This document shows positions 1-9,946 of a stretch of DNA of 64,000 nucleotides, piece by piece. The notes below the pieces were generated by a model. The model was not told the DNA's origin. It did no database searches and worked only from the letters and a program-made list of their open reading frames with translations. The stretch lies in assembly GCF_014648915.1 (NCBI RefSeq), contig NZ_BMSA01000013.1, forward strand, positions 62,001-126,000, written 5' to 3'. How positions within the stretch are numbered: the stretch's first letter is position 1; the number at the start of each line of letters is the position of its first letter. A program made the translations under genes and the position numbers. The stretch is from Streptomyces phaeofaciens. Its GTDB lineage: Bacteria > Actinomycetota > Actinomycetes > Streptomycetales > Streptomycetaceae.

Positions 1-53
1 CGCGTCGATCCACTGCCGCCGCACCCGGCGGCGGGCCCCTGCCGGACCGCAGG

Positions 54-1250
54 TCAACCGGCGACGGGCCCCTGCCGGACCACCCGTACGCCGCGTCGCC
101 ACACCTCGGAGACCAGGGGCACGCCCGGGCGGTAGGCCAGGTGGACATGGCTCGGGGCGTCCAGGAGGGTCAGGTCTGCCCGGGCGCCCGGGGTCAGGCG
201 GCCGATGTCGGTGCGGCGCAGGGCCGCCGCGCCGCCGGCCGTCGACGACCACACCGCCTCGTCGGGGGTCATCCCCATGTCCCGCACCGCGAGGGCGATG
301 CAGAAGGGGACCGAGGAGGTGAAGGAGGAGCCGGGGTTGCAGTCCGTGGACAGGGCGACGGTGACGCCCGCGTCCAGGAGCCGGCGGGCGTCCGGCCACG
401 CGGCGCGGGTGGAGAACTCGGCGCCGGGCAGGAGCGTGGCGACCGTGTCGCCGTTCGCCAGGGCGTCGACGTCGGCGTCCGTGAGGTGGGTGCAGTGGTC
501 GGCGCTGGCCGCGTCGAGTTCGACCGCCAGCTGGACGCCGGGGCCGTAGGAGAGCTGGTTGGCGTGGATGCGGGGGTGCAGGCCCTTCGCCCGGCCGGCC
601 GTGAGGATCGCCCGGGCCTGGTCGCCGTCGAAGGCGCCCTTCTCGCAGAAGACGTCGATCCAGCGGGCGTGGGGCGCGCAGGCGTCGAGCATCTCGCCGG
701 TGACCAGGGCGACATAGCCGGCCGGGTCGTCGGCGAAGTCGGGGGACACGATGTGGGCGCCGAGGTAGGTGACCTCGTCGGTGTGGGCGGCGGCCAGGCG
801 CAGGGCGCGGGCCTCGTCGGCGACCGTGAGGCCGTACCCGGACTTCGTCTCGAAGGTGGTGGTGCCCTGACGGAGGGCCTCGGCGAGGTGACGGGTGAGG
901 TTCGCCTCGAGTTCCTCGTCGGTCGCGGCGCGGGTGGCGGCGACCGTGGTGCGGATGCCGCCCGCGGTGTAGCCGCGGCCGGACATACGGGCGTTGAACT
1001 CCTCCGTGCGGTCGCCCGCGAAGACGAGGTGCGAGTGGGAGTCGACGAAGCCCGGGAGGACCGTGCGGCCGCGGGCGTCGACCCGGTTGTCAGTGGCGGG
1101 TGCTTTGCTGGATTCACCGGTCCACGCGATGCGGTCGCCGACGATGACGACGGCCGCGTCCCGGACCAGCCCGAGGGGGGAGCCGTCACCGGAGGAGGGG
1201 TCGTTGGTGACCAGCGTGGCGATGTTGGTGATGACGGTCGTGCTGCTCAT
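54..1250 (-). CDS. hutI: imidazolonepropionase
   Basis: Hydrolyses 4-imidazolone-5-propionate to N-formimino-glutamate, the third step of histidine utilisation, in the cytoplasm. The 398-residue protein is of normal length. It shows the amidohydrolase metal motif HSH (residues 72-74) after LPGFVDS, a further metal-binding His in HANQLSYGPG, and the late LSTDCNPGSS aspartate motif. The ATG follows GAGGACACG, a usable ribosome-binding site. It is the last gene of the hut operon, 41 bases after the hutF-like gene. A longer upstream reading of the frame exists but runs across hutF in the wrong frame, so it is rejected. Confidence 0.95.
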   Translation of the reverse strand: MSSTTVITNIATLVTNDPSSGDGSPLGLVRDAAVVIVGDRIAWTGESSKAPATDNRVDARGRTVLPGFVDSHSHLVFAGDRTEEFNARMSGRGYTAGGIRTTVAATRAATDEELEANLTRHLAEALRQGTTTFETKSGYGLTVADEARALRLAAAHTDEVTYLGAHIVSPDFADDPAGYVALVTGEMLDACAPHARWIDVFCEKGAFDGDQARAILTAGRAKGLHPRIHANQLSYGPGVQLAVELDAASADHCTHLTDADVDALANGDTVATLLPGAEFSTRAAWPDARRLLDAGVTVALSTDCNPGSSFTSSVPFCIALAVRDMGMTPDEAVWSSTAGGAAALRRTDIGRLTPGARADLTLLDAPSHVHLAYRPGVPLVSEVWRRGVRVVRQGPVAG

Positions 1251-1291
1251 CGTGTCCTCGTGGGGGGCGTGGGCGGGGGCGGGCGAGGTGG

Positions 1292-2641
1292 TCAGGAGCG
1301 CAGATCGGCCACGGCCCGCGCCAGGGCCTGCGGCACATCGGGTACGAGCGTGTGGACCCCGTCGCGTACGACGTGCCGGCCCGCGACGACCGTGTGCCGT
1401 ACGTCCGCCCCGGTCGCCGCGAATACGGCGGTCTCGGCGCCGAGCCTGGGCAGCGGGCCCGCGGTCCTGACGGTGTCGAGGGCGATCGTCGTGAAGTCGG
1501 CGGGGGCACCGGTCTCCAGGGTGCCCGCCTCGGGGCGGCCCAGGGCCGCGTGACCGTCGGCGGAGGCGGCGCGCAGCAGGGCGGCGGCCGTCCAGTGGCC
1601 CCGGGTGCGGGTGCGCAGGCGCTCGTTCAGCTCCATCGCGCGGGCCTCTTCGAGCAGGTCGATGACGGCGTGGCTGTCGGAGCCGAGGGAGAGCGGGGAG
1701 CCCGCCGCCTGGAGGGCGACGGCCGGGCCGATGCCGTCCGCGAGGTCGCGTTCCGTCGTCGGGCACATGCAGGTGCCGGTGCCGGAGCCGCCGAGCAGCG
1801 CGATGTCCTCGTCGGTGAGGTGGGTGTTGTGGACGCCGGTGGTGCGCGGCCCCAGGACGCCGTGGTCGGCCAGGAGCCGGGTCGGCGTGCACCCGTGGGT
1901 CTCGCGGCAGGCGTCGTTCTCGGCGGTCTGCTCGGACAGGTGCACGTGCAGCGGTGCCCCGCGCTCGGCCGCCCACCGCGCGACGGTCGCCAGCTGGTCG
2001 GCGGGCACGGCCCGTACGGAGTGGATCGCCGCCCCGATCCTCGCGTGATCCCGTTCCTTGAGAAGTGAACAGCGTTCGGCCCAGGCGTCCGCGCTGCCGT
2101 CGGAGAAGCGGAGCTGGTGGACGTTCGGGGGCTGTCCGAAGCCGGAGGAGAGGTAGGCGGTGTCGAGGAGGGTGATGCGCACACCGGCTTCGGCGGCGGC
2201 CTCGATCAGGGCCTCGCCCATCGCGTTGGGGTCGGCGTAGGGGGTGCCGCCGGGGGCGTGGTGCACATAGTGGAACTCGCCGACGGCCGTGATGCCGGCC
2301 AGCGCCATCTCGGCGTACACCGCGCGTGCCAGGGCGTGGTAGGTGTCGGGGGTCAGCCGGTCGGCGAAGGAGTACATGATCTCGCGCCAGGTCCAGAAGG
2401 TGCCGGAGCCGACCTGGACGGTGCCGCGCAGGGCGCGGTGGAAGGCGTGGGAGTGGGCGTTGGCCAGCCCGGGCAGGGTCAGCCCGCGCAGGATCTCGGC
2501 GCCCGGGGGCGGGGTGCCGACGTCCGTGCGGACGGCCGTGAGGGTCCCGTCCGTCACCTCCAGGGCGACACCCGGCTCGACGTGGGTGTCGAGCCAGGCG
2601 TGCTCCAGCCAGTAGGTCCGCGTCCGCTGCGTGGGCGTCAC
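1292..2641 (-). CDS. hutF: formimidoylglutamate deiminase
   Basis: Predicted to deiminate N-formimino-L-glutamate to N-formyl-L-glutamate and ammonia, the branch of histidine breakdown that avoids formiminoglutamase. The 449-residue protein is an amidohydrolase of the TrzA/ATZ/HutF type. It has an HSH metal motif near residues 63-65 (after LPGLANA), LHVHLSEQ near 210 and LGSDSHAVID near 320. It starts with GTG overlapping the TGA of the upstream hydrolase gene (GTGA), so translation is probably coupled. Position between hutU and hutI supports the assignment over a guanine or chlorohydrolase-like deaminase. Confidence 0.88.
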   Translation of the reverse strand: MTPTQRTRTYWLEHAWLDTHVEPGVALEVTDGTLTAVRTDVGTPPPGAEILRGLTLPGLANAHSHAFHRALRGTVQVGSGTFWTWREIMYSFADRLTPDTYHALARAVYAEMALAGITAVGEFHYVHHAPGGTPYADPNAMGEALIEAAAEAGVRITLLDTAYLSSGFGQPPNVHQLRFSDGSADAWAERCSLLKERDHARIGAAIHSVRAVPADQLATVARWAAERGAPLHVHLSEQTAENDACRETHGCTPTRLLADHGVLGPRTTGVHNTHLTDEDIALLGGSGTGTCMCPTTERDLADGIGPAVALQAAGSPLSLGSDSHAVIDLLEEARAMELNERLRTRTRGHWTAAALLRAASADGHAALGRPEAGTLETGAPADFTTIALDTVRTAGPLPRLGAETAVFAATGADVRHTVVAGRHVVRDGVHTLVPDVPQALARAVADLRS

Positions 2642-4073
2642 GTGCAGGCCAGTCCTTCCAGTACGTCGGCGAGGGCGTGCACTCCGGCCACGCAGTCGTC
2701 CTCGGCGGCGAACTCGGCCGGGGAGTGCGAGACGCCAGTGGGGTTGCGCACGAACAGCATGGCGGTCGGGATGTGCCCGGAGAGGATTCCGGCGTCGTGT
2801 CCGGCGCCGGTGCCGAGGACGGGGACCGTGAGGTCGGTGTCCTTGCCCAGGATCCGGGCGAGTTCGTCCCGCAGGGCGTGGTCGAACTCGACGACCGGTG
2901 TGAAGGACTCACGGACCACGTCGAGGTCGATGCCGTGGGCGGTGGCGTAGGCGCGGGCCGCCCGCTCGATGCCGCCGACGACGGTGTCGAGGGCGGCCTG
3001 GTCCTCGGCTCGGGAGTCCAGCCAGCCGCGCACCAGGGAGGGGATGGCGTTGACGCCGTTCGGCTCGACGGAGATCTTGCCGAAGGTGGCGACGGCACCG
3101 GCGAGTTCGGCCTCGCGGCGGGCGGCGAGCACCGTCTCGGCGTACGACAGCATGGGGTCGCGGCGGTCGACGAGCCGGGTGGTGCCCGCGTGGTTGGCCT
3201 CGCCGCGGAAGTCGAAGCGCCAGCGGCCGTGCGGCCAGATGGCGCTGGCGATGCCGACGCGGTCGCCGGACAGGTCCAGGGCGCGGCCCTGTTCGACGTG
3301 CAGCTCGACGAAGGCGCCGATCCGGGACAGCCGCTCCGGGTCCGCCCCGATCGCGTCGGGGTCGTGTCCGGCGGCCTCCATGGCCCTGGGGAGGGTGATC
3401 CCGTCGCCGTCGGTCAGCCGGTGCGCCTGCTCGGCGGTGAGCTGTCCCGCGGTGAGCCGGGAGCCGACGCAGGCCAGCCCGAAGCGGGCGCCCTCCTCGT
3501 CGCCGAAGTTGACGAGCGCGAGCGGCTTGGCGAAGGTCGCCCCGCGGGCCCGCAGGACGTCGAGCGCCGCGAACGACGACACGACCCCGAGGGGCCCGTC
3601 GAACGCGCCGCCGTCGGGCACGGAGTCCAGATGCGACCCGGTGACGACGGCGTCCCCGGCCGTGGGGTCGCCGAGCCACGCCCACTGGTTGCCGTTGCGG
3701 TCGACCTCGTAGGCGAGCCCGCGGGCCGCGGCCTGCTCCTCGAACCAGGCCCGGCAGTCGGTGTCGGCACCGGTCCAGGCGTAACGCCGGTAGCCGCCGG
3801 AGTCGGCGTTGCGGCCGAGGGGGCGCAGGTCGCGCCACATCTCCTGGAAGGAGGCGGGGCGCCCCGCGGACGGCGGGGCGTGGCCCGCGGCGGGCCGTAC
3901 CGGGTCGGCGGCCGACGCCGGTACGGGCTGCGGGCGGTCGTTCCCCGGGGCGGCGGGCCCCCCGGCCGGGCGGAGCCGGGGCGAGGGGTGGGCGGTCGCG
4001 GCCGGCCGCGGGTGCGGCGACGGGCGCTCGGCCCCCGCCGGACCGGGCCCGCCTCGCCCGCCTTCGCTCTGGA

Positions 4074-4077
<4 letters not shown>
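2638..4077 (-). CDS. M20 amidohydrolase (allantoate amidohydrolase / N-carbamoyl amino acid hydrolase family)
   Basis: A binuclear metal amidohydrolase of peptidase family M20. Motifs seen are TGSHLDSVPDGG, NFGDEEGARFG and ELHVEQG, which carry the usual metal ligands and catalytic acid of allantoate amidohydrolases and L-carbamoylases. The GTG at 4077 overlaps the hutU stop (GTGA). It adds about 80 Pro/Ala/Arg-rich residues before the conserved domain, which begins around FQEMWRDL. An internal ATG at about 3840 is an alternative start, but AGGAG abuts it with no spacing. Lying inside the hut operon, it may release glutamate from N-formylglutamate, replacing HutG, or from N-carbamoylglutamate. 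This substrate idea is inference from context. Confidence 0.85.
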
Positions 4078-5738
<1,661 letters not shown>

Positions 5739-5793
5739 GGTCGGCCTCCTTGCGGATGGGTGATCCCGGCGGTTTGTTGCTGTCGTTATTCAC

Positions 5794-5822
5794 ATCCTGA
5801 CTCGATGAATAGGACTAGTCAA
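5794..5822 (-). promoter_or_regulatory. hut operon promoter with palindrome over -35
   Basis: On the minus strand TTGACT (5817-5822) and CAGGAT (5794-5799) are separated by exactly 17 bases, a good match to the vegetative sigma-factor consensus. The predicted start is about 50 bases before hutU. The perfect palindrome GACTAGTC (5813-5820) overlaps the -35 box and could be part of an operator. Confidence 0.7.
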
Positions 5823-6218
5823 TACACCCGGGGTGGCGACCCGGAGAAAGCCGGGGCGCCGGCCGAGGGGCGCCGAGGAGTGCGGCGGGCACGCGGCGGC
5901 GGCCCCGGCGGGGCCCCAGCAGGGGCCCGGCAGCGGTGCGACAGGAGGCGTGGCACGGGGCGCGACCGGAGCGTCACAGGGGCGCGCGACTCAGCGCGCC
6001 CCACCCCCCAAGGCCTCGCGCGCCCTTGACGTGCGCCGGTGGGCAGGGTGTTGAACAGGGGCAGGAGTGGCGAACGCGCCCGAAAAGGACGTCAGTTGAC
6101 CCACCCTAGTCCGCCGGGCGCATGTTCCGCCGGAAATTGCCAGAAGACTCACCCGTCGCGCACACGTTGCGTAGCCTCCTCATCACTCAGCCGAACCGCA
6201 GGCGGGAGGGGAGCCACG
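5823..6218. other. divergent intergenic region hutU / roadblock genes
   Basis: About 400 bases with no convincing gene. The GC-rich stretch 5840-6010 has only spurious open frames in several registers and no ribosome-binding site. The promoter for the rightward roadblock genes should lie in the last 150 bases, but I could not assign its boxes. Confidence 0.5.
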
Positions 6219-6614
6219 GTGCCCGGAATCGACGAGTGCCTACTGGAGGCCATGCGGCTGCCCGGAGCCCGGGGAGCCGCGCTGGTCGACTGGACCAGCG
6301 GGCTGGCCCTGGGCTCGGTCGGGGAGTTCCCGGGCGGTGACCACGAGGTCGCGGCCGCCGAGGCCGCCGAGGTCGCGCGGCTCACGGCCGAGCAGCGGGC
6401 GTTCACGCCCGACCACGGAGAAGACGATCGGGCGGACCCGCCGGTGGAGGACCTCATCATCAGCAACCGGGACAGCTACCACCTGCTGCGGTTCGTCCCG
6501 ACGTCCTTCGACAGCAGTGTGTTCCTGCATGTGTGGCTGGGCCGGTCGGACGGCAATCTCGCGCTGGCCCGGATCCGGCTGGGCGAGATGGCCGGACGGC
6601 TGGTGCTGGGATGA
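6219..6614 (+). CDS. roadblock/LC7 domain protein
   Basis: A 131-residue single-domain protein. The segment GAALVDWTSGLALG and the later DLIISNRDSYHLLRFV are typical of roadblock/LC7 (MglB-like) proteins, which bind or regulate small GTPases. Compared with the third roadblock gene of this cluster (8029-8403) it shares ALVDxTSGxALG and an insertion in the middle. The GTG start follows GGGAGGGGAG. It is followed by a gene starting at its own stop (ATGA). No GTPase gene is nearby, so its partner is unknown. Confidence 0.85.
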   Translation: MPGIDECLLEAMRLPGARGAALVDWTSGLALGSVGEFPGGDHEVAAAEAAEVARLTAEQRAFTPDHGEDDRADPPVEDLIISNRDSYHLLRFVPTSFDSSVFLHVWLGRSDGNLALARIRLGEMAGRLVLG

Positions 6615-7468
6615 CGCTCGTGGGGACGACACCGCGAGGGACGACCCCGCCGCCCCGGCTGCCGGTGCGCGAGAAGTCGACGGCCCGGCACCGGGCGGGC
6701 ACCGGACTGTCGCCGATGCTGACCCGGCTCGCCGCCGAGCGGGCCACCGGCGTCCTGGAACGCGAACGCGGCTCGCTCTACCTCGCCGAGGGCCGGGTGG
6801 TGCACGCCGAGAGCCCGTACGCGCCGGGGCTCGACGTCCTCCTCCTGACCCACGGCACGCTCGACCCCACCGTCTGGCGGGAGGCGGTGGAGCGGGCCGA
6901 TCAGGAGTACGGCGCCGCCCGGCTGCTGCTCGACGCGGGACGGATCCCGCGCGGCGCGCTGGAGCTGTGCCATCTGGGGGCGCTGTACGACGCCGCGTAC
7001 TTCGCGCTCGCCCCCAGCAGCGCCCCGGGCCGCTTCGTCTACGGCGCCGGACACTGGCTCGGTGCCCTGCGGCCGGTCCCGGTGGACGCGCTGGAGCGCG
7101 AGACGCTGCGCCGCCGTGAGCTGCTGGAGCGGCTGTGGCCCGACCCGCTGGCCGACGGCGCGCCGCTGCTGCGGAGCGAGGCGGTCGCCGCACCGGCCGC
7201 CACCGCCCGGCAGAACGCGGTACTGGCCCTGGTGAACGGTGTGCGCACGGCCTCGGACATCGCGCGGGAGCTGGGCAGACAGGCGTTCCACACTCTTGTG
7301 GACGTCCGCCGGCTGGCCGCCGCGGGCCTGCTGTCCGCGCTGCTGCCGCCGCCCCCGCCGGTGGCGCCGGCGGCCCCCGACCCCCCGCGGGGCATCCCGA
7401 TGCCCCGCGTCAACGACCCCGACATCACGTTGCTGAAGAGGCTCAGGGATGCGCTGGAGGCCCTTTGA
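6611..7468 (+). CDS. DUF4388-like protein with C-terminal winged-helix segment
   Basis: A 285-residue protein whose ATG overlaps the preceding stop (ATGA), so it is probably co-translated with the roadblock gene. Residues about 35-60 contain GVLERERGSLYLAEGRVVHAE, shortened here to its key idea: the 'gives a line, carries an A at the end' pattern of DUF4388/PATAN-like domains that follow signalling modules. Around residues 195-240, VLALVNGVRTASDIARELG followed by a hydrophobic helix resembles a winged helix. A Pro-rich stretch precedes the C-terminus. Function is unknown; it is likely the output or scaffold protein of this cluster. Confidence 0.72.
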   Translation: MTLVGTTPRGTTPPPRLPVREKSTARHRAGTGLSPMLTRLAAERATGVLERERGSLYLAEGRVVHAESPYAPGLDVLLLTHGTLDPTVWREAVERADQEYGAARLLLDAGRIPRGALELCHLGALYDAAYFALAPSSAPGRFVYGAGHWLGALRPVPVDALERETLRRRELLERLWPDPLADGAPLLRSEAVAAPAATARQNAVLALVNGVRTASDIARELGRQAFHTLVDVRRLAAAGLLSALLPPPPPVAPAAPDPPRGIPMPRVNDPDITLLKRLRDALEAL

Positions 7469-7502
7469 GCGGCAGCGCCCGCGCGACGGGAGGAACGAGC
7501 TG

Positions 7503-8006
7503 ATGGCGGCCGAGCCCGAGATCCTCGACGAGCTGCGCCGGCTGCGGGCCCGGGTGCCCCACCTGACCGGGGCGCTCGCGGCCGGTGTGGACGGTCTCGT
7601 CCTCGCCCACGACACACCCGGCGTGGAGCCGGAGGGGGTGGCCGCGCTGACCGCCGCCGCCCTCGGTGTCGCGGTGCGGATGGCGGACACCACCGGCCAG
7701 GGCGACTTCCGCGAGCTGCTGGTGCGGGGCGTCTACGGCTACATCGCCACGTACGCGGCCGGCCACGGCGCCGTGCTGACGCTGCTCGCGCAGGACCGGG
7801 TCAACGTCGGCCGGCTGCACCTGGAGGGGCGCCGGGCCGGTGTCCGCATCGGGGAACTCGTCGACGCGCACGAGGCGAGCGTGCGGGCCGCCAGGCCCGC
7901 GCTCACCCCGCCACGCCCACAGCCCCCCGCCAAGCCCCTGATCGTACGGACCAGATCGGCGCGCGGTCCCGGCACCGCCAACGCGCGCACCACCACGGAA
8001 AGTTGA
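7503..8006 (+). CDS. roadblock/LC7-like protein
   Basis: A 167-residue protein with ILDELRRLRARVPHL followed by GVDGLVLAHD and GHGAVLTLLAQDRVNVGRL, the helix-strand pattern of roadblock/LC7 domains. A Pro/Arg/Thr-rich tail follows after about residue 130. The ATG at 7503 has GGAGG nine bases upstream. A longer start at 7449 would overlap the previous gene and lacks a site. It sits between the DUF4388-like gene and a short canonical roadblock gene, probably in one transcript. Confidence 0.75.
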   Translation: MAAEPEILDELRRLRARVPHLTGALAAGVDGLVLAHDTPGVEPEGVAALTAAALGVAVRMADTTGQGDFRELLVRGVYGYIATYAAGHGAVLTLLAQDRVNVGRLHLEGRRAGVRIGELVDAHEASVRAARPALTPPRPQPPAKPLIVRTRSARGPGTANARTTTES

Positions 8007-8028
8007 GAAGGAACCGAGGAGCACAGTC

Positions 8029-8403
8029 ATGACCAACACCGAAACCGCACTGAAAGAGGCGCTCGCCTCCATCGAGGGCGCCTCGGCGGCCGCACTCGTC
8101 GACTACACCAGCGGCATGGCGCTGGGCACCCTGGGCGGCTCCAAGAGCTTCGACCTGAACGTCGCCGCCGCCGGCAACACCGACGTGGTGCGCGCCAAGA
8201 TGCGCACCATGGAACACCTCGGGCTGAAGGCGCAGATCGAGGACATCCTGATCACGCTCTCCGACCAGTACCACCTGATCCGCCTGATCAGCGGCCGCGG
8301 CGGCAACGGGCTCTTCCTGTACCTGGTGCTGGACGCCAAGCGGTCCAACCTGGCGATGGCCCGCCACCAGTTGCGCAAGATCGAGGAGGAACTGGAGGTC
8401 TAG
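8029..8403 (+). CDS. roadblock/LC7 domain protein
   Basis: A 124-residue canonical roadblock protein with AAALVDYTSGMALG, IEDILITLSDQYHLIRLI and LDAKRSNLAMARHQL. Proteins of this size are the second gene of Streptomyces conservons, where they accompany a sensor kinase, a DUF742 protein and an Ras-like GTPase. Those partners are absent here. The ATG follows GAGGAGCACAGTC. It is the fourth and last gene of the cluster. A homodimeric regulator role is expected from the family. Confidence 0.88.
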   Translation: MTNTETALKEALASIEGASAAALVDYTSGMALGTLGGSKSFDLNVAAAGNTDVVRAKMRTMEHLGLKAQIEDILITLSDQYHLIRLISGRGGNGLFLYLVLDAKRSNLAMARHQLRKIEEELEV

Positions 8404-8410
8404 AAGCCGC

Positions 8411-8995
8411 TCACAGGTACGCGCCGGTGCGGTGACGCGCCCCGCCCGGGGCCGCGTCGCCCGCCGCGATGCCGGTGGCGCGGTACGCCTTGACGGCCTT
8501 CCCGGCCGGGCGTCCGCCGGACCGGCCCAGCCAGTCGACGCGCACCCACAGCAGCGCGTCCCCGGCCCGTTCGCGCCGGCCGAGCCACGCGGCCTTCAGC
8601 CGCAGGCCGGTGCCCCAGCCGGCGAGCAGCATGCCGCCGGCCGCGGGCACGGCGAAGGAGCTGCCCAGCGCGGCCGCGAGGGCGAGCAGCAGCAGCCAGC
8701 GGTGGCCCCGACGCCAGGCGCGGACGGTGACCGCCCGGTCCTGGAGCACATCGTGCTTGCCGGCCCGGGCGGCGCCGCGCGCCAGCTCCGTGAAGCGCCG
8801 GCGGCCGCGCACCGCGACCGCGGCGGCGGTCACCAGGAACAGCGCCGCCCCGGCCATGACCCCGATCCGGCGGCCGGTGATCCCGGGCGGCAGCACCCCG
8901 ACCCCGGCCGCGAACACCCCGGCCCACCACAGCGGGGCGGCCCCGGCCCGTACGACGACGGCCACCCGCGCCAGCCCCTGTCCTCCGCGTGCCAC
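8411..8995 (-). CDS. membrane protein of unknown function
   Basis: A 194-residue protein with four likely membrane segments: PLWWAGVFAAGVGVL, GVMAGAALFLVTAAAVAV, WLLLLALAAALGSSFAV and GGMLLAGWGTGL. A basic cytoplasmic loop lies between the second and third segments. The GTG at 8995 has GAGGAGG seven bases upstream; the longer frame to 9037 has no site. It converges with the roadblock cluster with only seven bases between the two stops. I do not recognise a family. Confidence 0.7.
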   Translation of the reverse strand: MARGGQGLARVAVVVRAGAAPLWWAGVFAAGVGVLPPGITGRRIGVMAGAALFLVTAAAVAVRGRRRFTELARGAARAGKHDVLQDRAVTVRAWRRGHRWLLLLALAAALGSSFAVPAAGGMLLAGWGTGLRLKAAWLGRRERAGDALLWVRVDWLGRSGGRPAGKAVKAYRATGIAAGDAAPGGARHRTGAYL

Positions 8996-9085
8996 GCTCG
9001 CGCCTCCTCGCAGACTTCGGTCCCGTCGGCCGGGCACGCTAGCGAGCGAACGTGAGACGAATCTGAGAACGGGGCCGCTCCAGGG

Positions 9086-9946
9086 CTACTCCACGAACAG
9101 ACCCCGTGCCGCCGCCCGCGCGTCGAACTGCTCCAGGCGGGCCTGCGCGTCCGGCAGGTCGTCGCACATCGCCTCCAGCAGCACCCGGCCGAGCAGCATC
9201 GGCGCGCACGCGGTGTCGAAGGCGAGGCCGGTGCCGACGGCGGCCGGCAGCAGCAGGTCGGAGACCTTGGCGACCGGTGCGAAGGCGGAGTCCGCGACGG
9301 TGACGACGCTCAGGCCGGCCTCCTTCGCGTACCCCAGTGTGTCGACGACCTCGCGGGGGTGGCGGGGCAGCGCGAAGGCGAGCAGCGCGGTGGCGCCCGC
9401 GCGGACGGCGGCGTCGATCCGGTCGTGGATCATCGTGCCGCCCTCGTGGAGCAGCCGTACGTCCGGATGGACCTTGGCGGCGAAGTAGGCGAACCCGTAC
9501 GCCTGGGAGGCGGCGGCCCGCAGGCCGAGCACGGGCAGCGGGCGGGAGGCGGCGAGCAGCCGGCCGGCCCTGCGCACCGGGCGCGGGTCGGCGAGCAGGT
9601 CGGCGAGGTGCCGGAGGTTCTCGATCTCCGCCTCGACGGCCTGCTGGTACTCGTTGAACGACCCGGAGCCGGGGCTCTGTTCGGCGGGCGCGACCTCGCG
9701 CAGATGCTTGCGCAGGGCGGGGTAGCCGTCGAAGCCGAGGGCGACCGCGAAGCGGGTCACGGAGGGCTGGCTGACGCCTGCCAGTTCGGCCAGCTCCACG
9801 CTGGACAGGAACGGCACGTCGGCGGCGCGCCGCACCATGCTGTGCGCGATGCGCCGTTGGGTCGGGGTGAGGCGGTGTCCCTCGAAGAGCGCCTGCAACC
9901 GTCCCGCAGGAGTTTCCGCCACGCCGATGTCGCTCTCCGCGCTCAT
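9086..9946 (-). CDS. MurR/RpiR family transcriptional regulator
   Basis: A 286-residue regulator with an N-terminal helix-turn-helix (about residues 20-85, including LSSVELAELAGVSQPSVTRF) and a C-terminal SIS sugar-isomerase fold (about 115-255) with VLGLRAAASQAYGFAYF and TVADSAFAPVA. SIS domains usually sense phosphosugars, but this one is coupled to an amino-acid-lyase-like gene. The ATG overlaps the TGA of the upstream lyase gene (ATGA), so the two are one unit. It most likely controls that lyase and the divergent ABC importer. Confidence 0.88.
   Translation of the reverse strand: MSAESDIGVAETPAGRLQALFEGHRLTPTQRRIAHSMVRRAADVPFLSSVELAELAGVSQPSVTRFAVALGFDGYPALRKHLREVAPAEQSPGSGSFNEYQQAVEAEIENLRHLADLLADPRPVRRAGRLLAASRPLPVLGLRAAASQAYGFAYFAAKVHPDVRLLHEGGTMIHDRIDAAVRAGATALLAFALPRHPREVVDTLGYAKEAGLSVVTVADSAFAPVAKVSDLLLPAAVGTGLAFDTACAPMLLGRVLLEAMCDDLPDAQARLEQFDARAAARGLFVE

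Noticed and set aside
54..3098. A 1014-codon open frame on the minus strand spanning hutI and beyond
   Set aside because: Only its last 398 codons (hutI) make sense; the rest is an Arg/Pro-rich shadow of hutF and the M20 hydrolase in another frame.
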